Source: Acidihalobacter ferrooxydans
GTDB lineage: Bacteria > Pseudomonadota > Gammaproteobacteria > DSM-5130 > Acidihalobacteraceae
Reading direction: 5' to 3'
DNA length: 64,000 bases
Assembly (NCBI RefSeq): GCF_001975725.1
Contig: NZ_CP019434.1
Coordinates: 2,253,486 to 2,317,485 of the forward strand
The notes beneath the pieces are model-generated. The model had not been told where the DNA came from. It searched no databases and saw nothing but the letters and a program-made list of their open reading frames with translations. Below are positions 18,144 through 27,026 of this stretch, one piece after another (positions within the stretch are counted from its first letter, which is position 1; every line of letters starts with the position of its first letter). The position numbers and the translations under genes were made by a program.

Positions 18144-19328
18144 TCAGCGTCCGAATAATCGAGCAAACCAGCCTTTTCGAGGGGCCGCGTCATTTTTCAT
18201 TTCGGTCGGATCAATATTCATCGGCCTTGCGGGAGGCTTTTCGATGAATCCTTCCGCTTGCAGGCGATCATTCTCATCCGGAGAGGAGCGCAATTGCGCA
18301 ATTCCCCGCTCCAATGCCTCGGCGCGATCCCTGACCTGGGCGGACTCGGGCTCCGAAATCTGCTGGCTCCAGACATCATCGTCAAGCGTGTCCTGCGGAT
18401 CAATACGGGCTTCACTGATGGAGACTTCGTCGGCTGAATGATCGTTTTTGGACGCCAATCCGCTGGTTTCCCGCGGGGTTTCCTTGCCGGCATCGGTTGC
18501 CGAGGCGGACGAAGGATGCCGACCGAATTCCTCATCAATTTCGTCTATGACCTTCAATACATCGCTGGCATCGAATTTCTGTTTTTCCTCGAGATACCCG
18601 AAAAGCAACAAACGATCCATCAGGATATTGATCTTTCTTGGAATACCGCCCGACCACTGATGAATCAGGGGAAACATGTCCGGGTTCAATATCGGGCTAT
18701 CTTTGCGTCCTGCCGTCTTCAAGCGCGAATCGATGTAATCCTGAACCTCATTGGCGCTCAAATGCTCCAAATGGTGCCAGGCAATAATGCGCTGGCGGAG
18801 TTGCTCCATGCGCGGATGATCCAGGGTGTCGCGCAGATCGCTTTGGCCCACCAATGAAATCTGCAGGAGCGCACGTCCCTGAATATTCATGTTGGATAAC
18901 AGTCGCAATTCCTCGAGCGCTTCAGGCGTAAAGGTCTGTGCTTCATCCACAATCAGCAACACACCATTGGGATAACGATGCAGCAAGGTGCGTTCGATTT
19001 CTGCCAGTAAGGCCGCTTTGGTTGTGACCGTTTGCGATAACCCCAGTGACGTGGCCACCAGAGGCAGAACATCCTCGGGGCCAACGTTCGCCGCAGCCAG
19101 CCGCACCCCACGAATCGCCTTGCTCTCCAGGTATTCGAACATTGTCTGGATAACAAGCGTCTTGCCGGTCCCGATGTCGCCGGTTATCACGATAAAGCCT
19201 TCACGCTGACCCAGCCCGTAAATCAGATAGGACAAGGCCTTCCGATGTGTCGCGCTCAGATACAGGAAAGCACTGTCGGGCGTCAGCGCGAAGGGGCGTT
19301 TATCGAGGTGATAGTAAGCTTCGTACAT
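18144..19328 (-). CDS. XrtA-associated AAA ATPase (ExeA-like)
   Basis: This 394-residue protein has an ExeA/GspA-type AAA domain with Walker A GDIGTGKT at 50-57 and Walker B LLIVDEAQ at 124-131. The N-terminal MYEAYYHLDKRPFALTPD is typical of the exosortase-linked ATPase (TIGR03015 as recalled). The C-terminal ~120 residues are acidic and charged, and end in WFARLFGR, a possible membrane-contact tail. It probably energises or positions exopolysaccharide machinery. A family B repeat (B1) separates it from the outer-membrane gene upstream. Confidence 0.9.
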   Translation of the reverse strand: MYEAYYHLDKRPFALTPDSAFLYLSATHRKALSYLIYGLGQREGFIVITGDIGTGKTLVIQTMFEYLESKAIRGVRLAAANVGPEDVLPLVATSLGLSQTVTTKAALLAEIERTLLHRYPNGVLLIVDEAQTFTPEALEELRLLSNMNIQGRALLQISLVGQSDLRDTLDHPRMEQLRQRIIAWHHLEHLSANEVQDYIDSRLKTAGRKDSPILNPDMFPLIHQWSGGIPRKINILMDRLLLFGYLEEKQKFDASDVLKVIDEIDEEFGRHPSSASATDAGKETPRETSGLASKNDHSADEVSISEARIDPQDTLDDDVWSQQISEPESAQVRDRAEALERGIAQLRSSPDENDRLQAEGFIEKPPARPMNIDPTEMKNDAAPRKGWFARLFGR

Positions 19329-19394
19329 GACTCATAAGGCCAGTTGAATGATGCCCCATCATCGGGACCTGTCGTTGCCGCAACAACATCGGCA

Positions 19395-19548
19395 TTAAAC
19401 CCGGATAACCCCACCATTAGGCGAGGTGATGATTGCGCAGAGAATTTTCTTCAGCGAGCGGCATCGTTGTGCTATGCCCGAACGAAGAAGCAATCTGTGG
19501 GTTCAAAGCTCAAGCAAGGATGCCTCTCTAAATGGATTTCCGGGTTAA
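19395..19548. repeat. Family B terminal-inverted-repeat element, copy B1
   Basis: The left end (TTAAACCCGGATAACC then CATTAGGCGAGG) and right end (reverse complement TTAACCCGGAAATCC, then CATTTAGAGAGG) form an imperfect terminal inverted repeat. The interior (GATTGCGCAGAG, TCAGCGAGCGGCATCG, CCCGAACGAAGAAGCAATCTG, CAAGCAAGG) recurs in B2, B3, B5 and B6. There is no coding content. The right end lies one base beyond the stop of the outer-membrane gene. Confidence 0.8.
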
Positions 19549-19549
19549 G

Positions 19550-21178
19550 TTAAAACTGCGCGGTCAATTGGATGGCCGCACTGTTGGCCGTATACGTGTT
19601 GGCTTCGATGTGTGAACTGCGGGTCTGGCGCAACACATTGAAACTCAGTTTCAGGTTTGGCATAAGCATCCGCGTGATTCCCACGCTGGTTTGATTGATG
19701 AAATCCGCCGTACCGGGCGTTTGCACCGTAGTCAGCCTTTCGCGGGAAAAACTTGCGTTGACCGCAGTCAAGGCATTGTATTTCCAGTTCCATCCAAGTG
19801 TGGCGCCCGTTGTGCGGTCATGCCCAAGACTACTCGGCCGATAATAGCGACGTTCGTCATAAGCCGTCAGTGCAATCTGGCTACGCGACATCAGATACGT
19901 CACGCTGCCACTTGCCCGCTTACTGATATAGGCGTTGGTGATCTGAGGCTGATTCAGAGGGACGATGGCACCTGGCTGATTGCTCGACTGGGAGGATTGC
20001 ACCAGGGCTGTATCAGTCGTGGTCTCCGCGTAAGAAGCGGCGAAGAGCAAATTCGGCGTCCGGTAGCTGGTGTCGACCGACCAGACATGCCCGAAATACT
20101 GCCAGCCATAGGTGACAGCCAGGGAGGCGAAGCCATTGGAATACTTGAAGCCGGCGCTGCCGTACCGACTGCCATAGCGGTTGACCGTACCATCCGGCTG
20201 ATACTCGGTTTCCACACCACCTTTGGCTATCAGCTGCAAATTCGGGAACAACAAGTACCCCAGGCTCAAATAAGCATCGTCGAAGTGCTGAACCTGATTG
20301 TTCTGGGCATACTTGACTCGGGACGTTTTCCAGTGCAGATGCCATGACCAGGCGACGGTGTCGTTGGGGTTGGTCAAGTCGAACGTTGTGGTATAGGTGC
20401 GAGAACCACTCAGGCTAGAATCAGCATACCCGGTCTGGCCGTAGTCGTAACGCAGGATTGCCGTACCCAAGGGCCCTACTCCCTGTCGCCAATACGGGCT
20501 CAGCTGATAACTCCAGACATTCGTACGATTTCCCGTAAGAAAGACATTATTGCCGGAATAGGCTTGCCCGGGATTGATCACGGTCTGACCGTAGCTTCCA
20601 CTCGCGTCGAAAAACAGATGGTCGGCGTACAAAACCGAATTCAGCGATCCGTTGAAACGGTTGTAGTACTTGTCTTTGGGCGTGCCCTGCGCGTAATGGA
20701 TCGCCTGGCCGGTATATGAAAACTGTGCGCGTAGGCGGGAACCGACGGTGCAACCCTGCAGCGAGGGGGTGATGATGGTGGCTGAATCGGAACGTCTGGA
20801 TGCGTCCGGAGCCAGATTGATATTGTCTGAATAGAATTCCCCGAGGCTGATTGCCGGACTCAGGTAATAACCCAAAGGCGACTGGAGCGAAGATGCATTC
20901 CCCCCCGCAATCCCGAAAACAGGCGGCGTGCATCCCGATACCTGGGGGCCACTTCCCGGGTTTGGCGCACCGGGCAGGGAATATGGCGTGGTGGCGGCAG
21001 CCGCACCCAAGCCAGTCACCTGCGGAGGAGCCAGATAGCCGCCGGTGCTGCTGCCTGAGTCCGCACCATCCGCCGCCTGGGCGCGTTGAGACGCCAATCC
21101 CAGCGCGAGCGTGATGGCCGAAGCGAGCAAAATACTGGCATGCACGCGTTTCCTTGCAGGTCCGTTCGATTTTTTCAT
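19550..21178 (-). CDS. XrtA-associated outer-membrane beta-barrel protein
   Basis: This 542-residue protein has a long signal peptide (hydrophobic ILLASAITLALGLASQ, cleavage near AQA-AD). A Gly/Pro-rich segment follows, then many alternating amphipathic beta-strands ending in a terminal aromatic (QLTAQF). This fits the PEP-CTERM/XrtA-locus outer-membrane family (TIGR03016 as recalled), thought to form the export channel or an adhesin-like barrel for the polysaccharide. It is flanked on both sides by family B repeats (B1 downstream, B2 upstream). Confidence 0.85.
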   Translation of the reverse strand: MKKSNGPARKRVHASILLASAITLALGLASQRAQAADGADSGSSTGGYLAPPQVTGLGAAAATTPYSLPGAPNPGSGPQVSGCTPPVFGIAGGNASSLQSPLGYYLSPAISLGEFYSDNINLAPDASRRSDSATIITPSLQGCTVGSRLRAQFSYTGQAIHYAQGTPKDKYYNRFNGSLNSVLYADHLFFDASGSYGQTVINPGQAYSGNNVFLTGNRTNVWSYQLSPYWRQGVGPLGTAILRYDYGQTGYADSSLSGSRTYTTTFDLTNPNDTVAWSWHLHWKTSRVKYAQNNQVQHFDDAYLSLGYLLFPNLQLIAKGGVETEYQPDGTVNRYGSRYGSAGFKYSNGFASLAVTYGWQYFGHVWSVDTSYRTPNLLFAASYAETTTDTALVQSSQSSNQPGAIVPLNQPQITNAYISKRASGSVTYLMSRSQIALTAYDERRYYRPSSLGHDRTTGATLGWNWKYNALTAVNASFSRERLTTVQTPGTADFINQTSVGITRMLMPNLKLSFNVLRQTRSSHIEANTYTANSAAIQLTAQF

Positions 21179-21369
21179 CTCTCCTCCCCCATGCAGCCTG
21201 CCTTATTGATCCCGATTCGTGCTCTGCCAGCATGCGGATTCGCACAAACCCAAATACACGCGCTATGACGCTCCCGGAGTGGCCCTTGGGGCACATCATA
21301 TGAACCACAGCCCAAGCATCGAGGAACACCGAACCCGGCTTCGAGACTCATCTCACCCGGCCCAGGACG

Positions 21370-21536
21370 TTCAACCAGGAGATTCCATTAGGCGTGGCGA
21401 TGATTGCATAGAAATTTGGATTCACAGTGAATTTCCATCAGCAATCGGCATCGTTACGTTTTGCCCGAGTGAAGAAACAATCTGTGGACGCGAAGATCAA
21501 GCAAGAGCCCTCTCCGAATGGGTGATCTGGATTTAA
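21370..21536. repeat. Family B terminal-inverted-repeat element, copy B2
   Basis: The left end TTCAACCAGGAGATTCCATT and right end (reverse complement CGTTAAATCCAGATCACCC) are related inverted repeats. The interior GATGATTGCATAG, GGATTCACAG, AGAAACAATCTGTGG and GATCAAGCAAG matches the other copies. The TTAA at the right end contains the stop codon of the tyrosine-kinase gene (21,533-21,535). It occupies most of the ~350-bp gap; the remaining ~190 bp holds nothing I recognise. Confidence 0.8.
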
Positions 21537-22483
21537 CGCGACTGAGCCCGCATTTTTTGCGGATCACCGTAGCCATAGACATAGGAAGAATATCCGCCGT
21601 AGGCGTCGCCGTGTTCTTTCACGACCTGATTGAGCAGCAAATTGATGGCCTTTCGCTTATCCAAAGGCTGGACAGCCGCGGCGACGGCGGCGCGGGGCGT
21701 CACACCCGCCTTGATGACCACCAGAATCTGGCCAACCGATTCGGACAGTGCCAGTGCTTCGGCGCTGCCCAACAAGGGCGTGGTATCAATGATGGCAATC
21801 CGCCCAGGCTCGGCTGTCAGGCGTCTCAGAAAATTCGTCATTTCGCGGCTCGCCAACAATTCAGCAGCATCCTCATGCCGGGAACCGGCTGCAATAAATG
21901 TCAGGCGCGGGACGTTTGTGGGCTGCAGGGCTGCGCCCATATCTATGCCTGGATCGCTGAGCAGATCCATCAATCCAGGCCGATCACCACCGGCTACGCC
22001 CAACTTGCGGGACAGTGTGGAGCGTGTGTTGTCCCCATCGATCAGCGTGACCTGCCAGTCACGCTCCTGCGCCAGACTGTAGGCCAGATTGAAAGCCGTA
22101 TAGGTTTTCCCCTCGCCTGCCTGGGCACTGGTGACCATAACAATTCGTGCATCCTCTACAGGCATCACGCCACGACCGGTGACGTTCGCAAGTAACGGCC
22201 GTTTGATGCGACGGTATTCGTTTTCGATCCGATCCTCGATATCTGGCGGCGGATAAAGCCCTGCGGCCGTTAATCGAGGCGCATCCAGGATTAGCTGTGC
22301 TCCGGTTGCAGTCGCCGCCGTCCGTTCTCGCCTGGCAACGACCTCATCGACAAGGGAGTCGGGTATGCTCGTGTGCCGGGCTTGCGCTTGCGATTCGTGC
22401 CCAGCGTTGCCACGCTGTTCCGATTGCGGTTGCGGCCTGGTTTCCTGCTTGAGCTTGTCTGCCGCGCGTTCGATGATGCTCAC
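21533..22483 (-). CDS. XrtA-associated tyrosine autokinase (BY-kinase)
   Basis: The 316-residue protein has the bacterial tyrosine-kinase P-loop AQAGEGKT at 120-127, a Walker A' motif (LIDGDN) about 25 residues later, and Walker B IIDTTPLL. A C-terminal tyrosine cluster (YGGYSSYVYGYG) is the usual autophosphorylation site. The family is the exosortase-A-linked kinase (TIGR03018). It works with the chain-length determinant encoded just upstream (9-bp gap) to control polysaccharide chain length. Its stop codon lies inside the terminal repeat of B2. Confidence 0.92.
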   Translation of the reverse strand: MSIIERAADKLKQETRPQPQSEQRGNAGHESQAQARHTSIPDSLVDEVVARRERTAATATGAQLILDAPRLTAAGLYPPPDIEDRIENEYRRIKRPLLANVTGRGVMPVEDARIVMVTSAQAGEGKTYTAFNLAYSLAQERDWQVTLIDGDNTRSTLSRKLGVAGGDRPGLMDLLSDPGIDMGAALQPTNVPRLTFIAAGSRHEDAAELLASREMTNFLRRLTAEPGRIAIIDTTPLLGSAEALALSESVGQILVVIKAGVTPRAAVAAAVQPLDKRKAINLLLNQVVKEHGDAYGGYSSYVYGYGDPQKMRAQSR

Positions 22484-22492
22484 GGCGCCTCC

Positions 22493-24025
22493 TTAAAGTT
22501 TGGTATGCAGTAACTGCGCGCCGTGATTGGCGAAGGCGGCAACGGCCACGCCGCCGACTAACAAGACAATGGTCGCCAAAGCGAACCCCATGACGCCGAC
22601 TCGCCGCGCTCGGAGATAGCTGTTCGTTGCAGCCAATGACACCGCACCGATGACGGGTAATCCCAATGTTTCGCTCAGATCCGAACGGGTCATGAACACG
22701 GGTTTCAGGAGCGCCAGCAGGTACGCAAAAGCCAGGCCGGCTCCCAAGGCCCCAACGAGCACCACCAACGACATCAAGTGCCGCTTTGGACCCGCCGGCA
22801 ACAGGGGCTTAACCGGAGGCTCGATAACCTGAAACTTGAGGGGATTGCCGCTTTGCTGTGCGCTCTGGGAAAGCTGGGCGGTATAAAGTCGGTTGAGCAA
22901 TTGGTCATATTTCTTGCGCGTGACGTTGTAGTTGCGCGTCAAAGCGCCCAGCTCGGCTTCAACGCTGGTGAGCTTGTCGGCGCCCGACTTAAGACCTGTG
23001 ATGGCACCTTGGGTTTGCTGAATTTTCTGCTGGAGCGTCTGAATCTTGACCGCGGCTTCACTCTGCTGCTGCAGCAGATTCTGATACGCGATGCTGTCCG
23101 GTTGCGCCGCCTGCCCATTGCCTTGCATGAACTGCTTGACCATCTGTGTGCGCTGCTGCTTCTCGAGCTTGATCCGTTCGCGCAGAGCGATAACGCCTGG
23201 GTACGCAGATGTATATTGCGTCAACATGTCATTCAGCGACCGCTCATCGCTGAGTATTTGTTTATTCAGGGCCGCAATCAGCGGATCACTGTCGGGGCGC
23301 AACATAGGGCGTGTCTGACTTTTGAGCGCGGCATACTGGGTTTGCGCGATCGCCAGTTCGTTTTTCAGATCCGCAAGTTTTTGTTGGGCCGATTGCAAGC
23401 TACTGAAATAATTACCGCTTTCATTGGGCAGGTAGCCAATATTTTCCCGTTTGAATTTTGCCAGCGACTGTTCAGCCTTGTTCAGCTTGTTCGCATAATC
23501 AGTCACTTGTGCCTGGAGAAAATTTTGTGCTGCCGTCGAACTCTGATTGGTATTGCCCAGAGCATCCGCCATCATGATATTCAGCACCTGCTGGACGACC
23601 GCCTGGGCGGTCGACGGATCAGTGCTGGCATAATTTATGCGGTACAGGTCCTGACCCAGCCCCTGGATATGGATGCTGTGTGCCAGCCCCCTGAGCAAAG
23701 CATCCTTACCTGTAGGCGACAAGGCCCCCAGATCGAGATTGCTCTTGCGTGCGACCTGCTCCAGATTCGCACGATTGAGCAAGGTCTTGGTCAAGAGTCG
23801 GACTTCCTGATTCAGATCAGGTTGAATCGCCAACCCATTGAGCAGAGGCCGCAGAATGGAAGCCGTATCCACATGCACCTTGGCGTGTGCCTGATAGACA
23901 TTGGGTAAAGAGTACACATAAACCCAGCCGGCCAACGCGACCACCCAGGCAATCCCCAAGGCCGGCCAACGGAACCGCCAGGCGTTACGCAATTCCATCA
24001 GAAGGCGGTCCAACACCTCATGCAT
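22493..24025 (-). CDS. XrtA system polysaccharide chain-length determinant (Wzz/PCP family)
   Basis: The 510-residue protein has an N-terminal transmembrane helix (ALGIAWVVALAGWVYVYSL) with the Wzz-type start MHEVLDRLLMELRNAW. A long coiled-coil periplasmic region spans ~170-390, and two C-terminal membrane segments include LMSLVVLVGALGAGLAFAYLL. The Pro-rich VIEPPVKPLLPAGPKR before the second segment is the PCP signature. It is a polysaccharide co-polymerase partner of the adjacent kinase (TIGR03007 as recalled). Confidence 0.92.
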   Translation of the reverse strand: MHEVLDRLLMELRNAWRFRWPALGIAWVVALAGWVYVYSLPNVYQAHAKVHVDTASILRPLLNGLAIQPDLNQEVRLLTKTLLNRANLEQVARKSNLDLGALSPTGKDALLRGLAHSIHIQGLGQDLYRINYASTDPSTAQAVVQQVLNIMMADALGNTNQSSTAAQNFLQAQVTDYANKLNKAEQSLAKFKRENIGYLPNESGNYFSSLQSAQQKLADLKNELAIAQTQYAALKSQTRPMLRPDSDPLIAALNKQILSDERSLNDMLTQYTSAYPGVIALRERIKLEKQQRTQMVKQFMQGNGQAAQPDSIAYQNLLQQQSEAAVKIQTLQQKIQQTQGAITGLKSGADKLTSVEAELGALTRNYNVTRKKYDQLLNRLYTAQLSQSAQQSGNPLKFQVIEPPVKPLLPAGPKRHLMSLVVLVGALGAGLAFAYLLALLKPVFMTRSDLSETLGLPVIGAVSLAATNSYLRARRVGVMGFALATIVLLVGGVAVAAFANHGAQLLHTKL

Positions 24026-24194
24026 ATCCAGCTCCTGTCAAGCGAAATTGAACACTATCCGTTCTCGCCGCATCGGCGGCTCTTCCCGAGGGGACAAGTT
24101 ATCGAGTAAAGCCTGGGCACGCACACAGCCCCGCTATACAACGACATGCTTATGAAGCGTGAGCCTCAATGCGAGCTGCCATCTCCAAGTCCAA

Positions 24195-24247
24195 TCTCTA
24201 ACTCGCGCCATTCAACCACGACCCTCCAGGTCCGACAGGCTCCTAGA
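24195..24247. repeat. Family D element end, partial copy D3
   Basis: Read on the minus strand, GGAGCCTGTCGGACCTGGAG followed by GGTCGT matches the left end of D2 (61,578) almost base for base, and overlaps the TAG stop of the export-lipoprotein gene. Only one end is convincing. The rest of the 217-bp gap holds nothing else I recognise. Confidence 0.45.
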
Positions 24248-24860
24248 ACAATTTCTGCGGGATCACGATGACATCTCCGGGCCGCAAGGGAGCATTGTCC
24301 TTCATGTCGCCATTAAGCAGACTGCCCAGGTAAACTTGGTAAACCTTCTCCTTACCGTCTATCCGGCGGATCAGTTCGGCCCGGTTGCCGGCTGCATAGG
24401 GCGTCAACCCACCCACTGCCGTCAAAGCATCGAGCAAGGTCATCCCTTTGCTGTAGGGAATAGCCTGGGGTTTGACGGCCTGCCCGATAACGCGCACTTC
24501 ATTGCTGAATGAACTGTTGAAACTACGCACGATAACGGTCACGTCCGGATTGCGCACATAATGCGACAGGCTCTTCTCGATATCCTTGGCCAGCTGACTC
24601 GGCGTCTTGCCTTCGGCATCAATACCTTGAACCAGAGGAATGGAAATCCGGCCATCGGGGCCCACAGGTACTGTTGTGGACAAATCAGAATGCCCCGCCA
24701 CATAGATCTGTAGCTGGTCACCCGCGGCAATACGATAAACCGGCGTTGTCTCAGCGACCGGCGCAGAACTCAATGGCGGCAAACCGGATGAGCAGGCTGC
24801 GAGTGTGCCCACCAACAGAGCGCCTAGTAACAAATGAACGATTTTCGTTATCTTTCGCAT
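24243..24860 (-). CDS. XrtA-associated polysaccharide export lipoprotein (Wza-like)
   Basis: This 205-residue protein has a lipoprotein signal with lipobox LAAC at ~19-22. A polysaccharide-export domain begins YRIAAGDQLQIYVAGHSDLS, followed by a SLBB domain (EVRVIGQAVKPQAIPY...LLDALTAVGG) and LRPGDVIVIPQ at the C-terminus. It matches the exosortase-A export family (TIGR03027 as recalled) and should form part of the outer-membrane export channel. It is the first gene of the eps set as transcribed; a G-run (CGGGGG) about 8 bases before the ATG may serve as ribosome binding site. Confidence 0.92.
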   Translation of the reverse strand: MRKITKIVHLLLGALLVGTLAACSSGLPPLSSAPVAETTPVYRIAAGDQLQIYVAGHSDLSTTVPVGPDGRISIPLVQGIDAEGKTPSQLAKDIEKSLSHYVRNPDVTVIVRSFNSSFSNEVRVIGQAVKPQAIPYSKGMTLLDALTAVGGLTPYAAGNRAELIRRIDGKEKVYQVYLGSLLNGDMKDNAPLRPGDVIVIPQKLF

Positions 24861-25529
24861 TGAATACCCCCGAAAATTCTCGCCCTGAATGTGTGGATAG
24901 CGGCAAATTAACCTAAGTATGCATAAATAACAAATACTTTTACCGTTCTTTCATTCTTCGATCGATCCCCACAGCGCCAACCTAGGGCTCCATCGATTCG
25001 CCCTGTCTTTCAGACTGACCACGCGTGCTGAAAAATCAGCACATTCATTTCCTTCCATCGGTAGCTCATCAGGTGTTTGGCCTCGGGTCTGCCGGGTCGC
25101 GTGCTCTGCTGCGTAATCTGTATTCGCAGAGGGATCACACATCAGTAAGTCGCGTAGTAGGAACCTGCCCGCCGTGGGACGAATGACCCGCGGCGGCAGA
25201 ACAATGGGCATACGGATCGGGATTGGGATCTGATCCATTTTCATGGTCTTCCGATCAGCCACCGGGTACCGCTCACACGCCTGTCGCATCCACAGAAAAC
25301 CCTGACTCGCTTTGCTGCGTAAACAACGGCCTGCCGCGTTTCTGCGTCGCCCTTGCTGCTTTCTGCCAACCACAGAGGTCAGGCCGAGACCATACGCGTT
25401 ACAACTTATTGCCGACCCGGTTGTCGGGCTTCGTACTGGCCGGCCCAAGCTGCGCAAACAATCCCGATATCCTGTTTGTTGCGCGGCAGTCTCTCATCAG
25501 TCGATCCGGTGAGCGGATACGAATCGTTT
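24861..25529. other. Intergenic stretch between the eps and cso regions, mostly unexplained
   Basis: About 670 bp without a recognisable gene. The first ~90 bp upstream of the export lipoprotein is AT-rich and the likely site of the eps promoter. A minus-strand frame of 97 codons starts at an ATG at 25,244 with GGAAG just upstream and ends at 24,951 (MKMDQIPIPIRMPIVLPP...). I do not recognise it and cannot tell a small gene from chance. Nothing resembling the A-D repeats was seen here. Confidence 0.4.
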
Positions 25530-26363
25530 TCACTCACGCCAGCGGCGGCAGTATTCCTCGATCAGCGCCACCACGGCGCTGGACTTGATGACCAGTCCGA
25601 GATCGATCATCTCGGACTGACGCACCAGAGTGCTGTTCTGATTCGCCGGCACCGGACCAGCCACCAGCTGGTTTTCCTCCTCGCGGTAGAACACGGCAGC
25701 GATGACGCCCAGGAAATACAGCGGCGCGCGCGCAGCACCCCTGGCAGAGCCGCCTTCCTGACGATAGAGGAACACCGGGCTCCCGCTGGAGCCGGGATAG
25801 ACCGCTGCATCGATCAGGAACTCCGCCTTGCCCTCGAAGTCCATGCCGGGCGGTGTGGCCGTGGTGCCACGACGCAGAATCGGCAGCAGATTGACGTGAT
25901 CCCAAACGCCGTTCGGATAGCCGACGAACAGCACTTCTTCGAGCGCGTCGAAAGCCTTCAAGGTCGTCGGGTCCGGAACCAGCGCGGTATCGATATCATG
26001 GTGATAGAGCTGCACGCCCTGCTCTTTCGCGGCCCGCTCCAGCGGGGCCATCGGCACGATGGCAAGATCGATGTCCGAATTCGGGTCGAGGAACCAGGCG
26101 TGGGGGAATTCCTCGATTTCCAGCTCGAAGCGGGTACCGATCTGCGGCTGCCCCTCGTGCGCCTGAGTGAACACCAGGCCGCCACTGCGCACGCCCTCGA
26201 CCAGATGCCGGTTGGTCACGATGAAACGGCGCTGGCCGTGCGGGCCATGATGCGCGACAACGAAGCCTGTGCCGGAGCCGTGCGTACCGTCTTCCAGTAC
26301 GGTGTCCACACGCACGGTGTTGAACAACAAACGTTTGGTCAGGGTGTCGACCTGCATCGGCAT
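25530..26363 (-). CDS. Trypsin-like serine peptidase at the end of the carboxysome operon
   Basis: This 277-residue protein shows the chymotrypsin-fold triad: His53 in FIVTNRHLV, Asp97 in SDIDLAIV and Ser193 in YPGSSGSPVF. GTGFVV near residue 31 is the usual first strand motif. No signal peptide or PDZ domain is present, so it should be cytoplasmic. Its ATG lies 6 bases after the csoS1D stop, so it is very likely co-transcribed and translationally coupled with the cso genes. It could process or turn over a carboxysome or RuBisCO-related protein; the target is unknown. I do not know this gene as a standard cso component. Confidence 0.85.
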   Translation of the reverse strand: MPMQVDTLTKRLLFNTVRVDTVLEDGTHGSGTGFVVAHHGPHGQRRFIVTNRHLVEGVRSGGLVFTQAHEGQPQIGTRFELEIEEFPHAWFLDPNSDIDLAIVPMAPLERAAKEQGVQLYHHDIDTALVPDPTTLKAFDALEEVLFVGYPNGVWDHVNLLPILRRGTTATPPGMDFEGKAEFLIDAAVYPGSSGSPVFLYRQEGGSARGAARAPLYFLGVIAAVFYREEENQLVAGPVPANQNSTLVRQSEMIDLGLVIKSSAVVALIEEYCRRWRE

Positions 26364-26369
26364 CGCGGC

Positions 26370-27026
26370 TTACCGCGCCGGCACGACGGGACGTGCCTTC
26401 TGGTTGATGGATTCGATCGCCTTGCGCGCGGCCTCGGCGGCCTGCTCGACCTCGGCGTCGTTGCCCATCATGGTCAGACGGCCGAAGTTGCCGAAGGGCT
26501 TCACGTCCACGAGGGTGACATGCGCGGCTTTTTCGGCCTCGTTGGCGGCGTGGATGACGTAGCCTGCCGGCTGCGTTTCCATGATGAACAGGCACTTGCC
26601 AGGCAGGATCATCGAACCGTAGCGTTGCTGGCGGTTGATCAGCGTGGCGTGATCCGGCGTAATGGCGCGGATGATTTCCAGCCAGGGAATGCTGCATCCC
26701 ATGCGCTGTTCGACCGAGGCGCTGAACTGGCCGAGGATCGCATCGCCGGCGGCCATCACTTCGCTCTGATTGCGGAAGTGGATTTCCATCGACCCGAAGG
26801 CACGCCCGACCACCTGCTGGCCCATGCGTACGTTGGTGGACTTGAGCGCAAGATCGGACAGGCGGTGCACGGCCATGCCAGGCGCAACCTCGACCCACAG
26901 GCAGGCGTCGCCGGGGATCGGCAGAAAGCCCTGTGAGGAGGTCGCCAGATACGAGGCAAGCTGGGGCTGCAGCGCGTCGATGAAGACGAAGGTGCGCAGA
27001 TCGATATGCATGGCGTTCATGCTCAT
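26370..27026 (-). CDS. csoS1D: Carboxysome shell tandem-BMC protein CsoS1D
   Basis: The 218-residue protein has two tandem BMC-like halves (residues ~10-105 and ~110-205), including [19 protein letters not shown] and [17 protein letters not shown]. This is the pattern of the alpha-carboxysome pseudohexameric BMC-T shell protein, whose stacked trimers form a gated pore for larger metabolites such as RuBP. Three ATGs lie near the start (residues 1, 3 and 6). The first overlaps the cbbO stop by 4 bases and was kept. Position after cbbQ-cbbO is usual in proteobacterial cso loci. Confidence 0.9.
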   Translation of the reverse strand: MSMNAMHIDLRTFVFIDALQPQLASYLATSSQGFLPIPGDACLWVEVAPGMAVHRLSDLALKSTNVRMGQQVVGRAFGSMEIHFRNQSEVMAAGDAILGQFSASVEQRMGCSIPWLEIIRAITPDHATLINRQQRYGSMILPGKCLFIMETQPAGYVIHAANEAEKAAHVTLVDVKPFGNFGRLTMMGNDAEVEQAAEAARKAIESINQKARPVVPAR

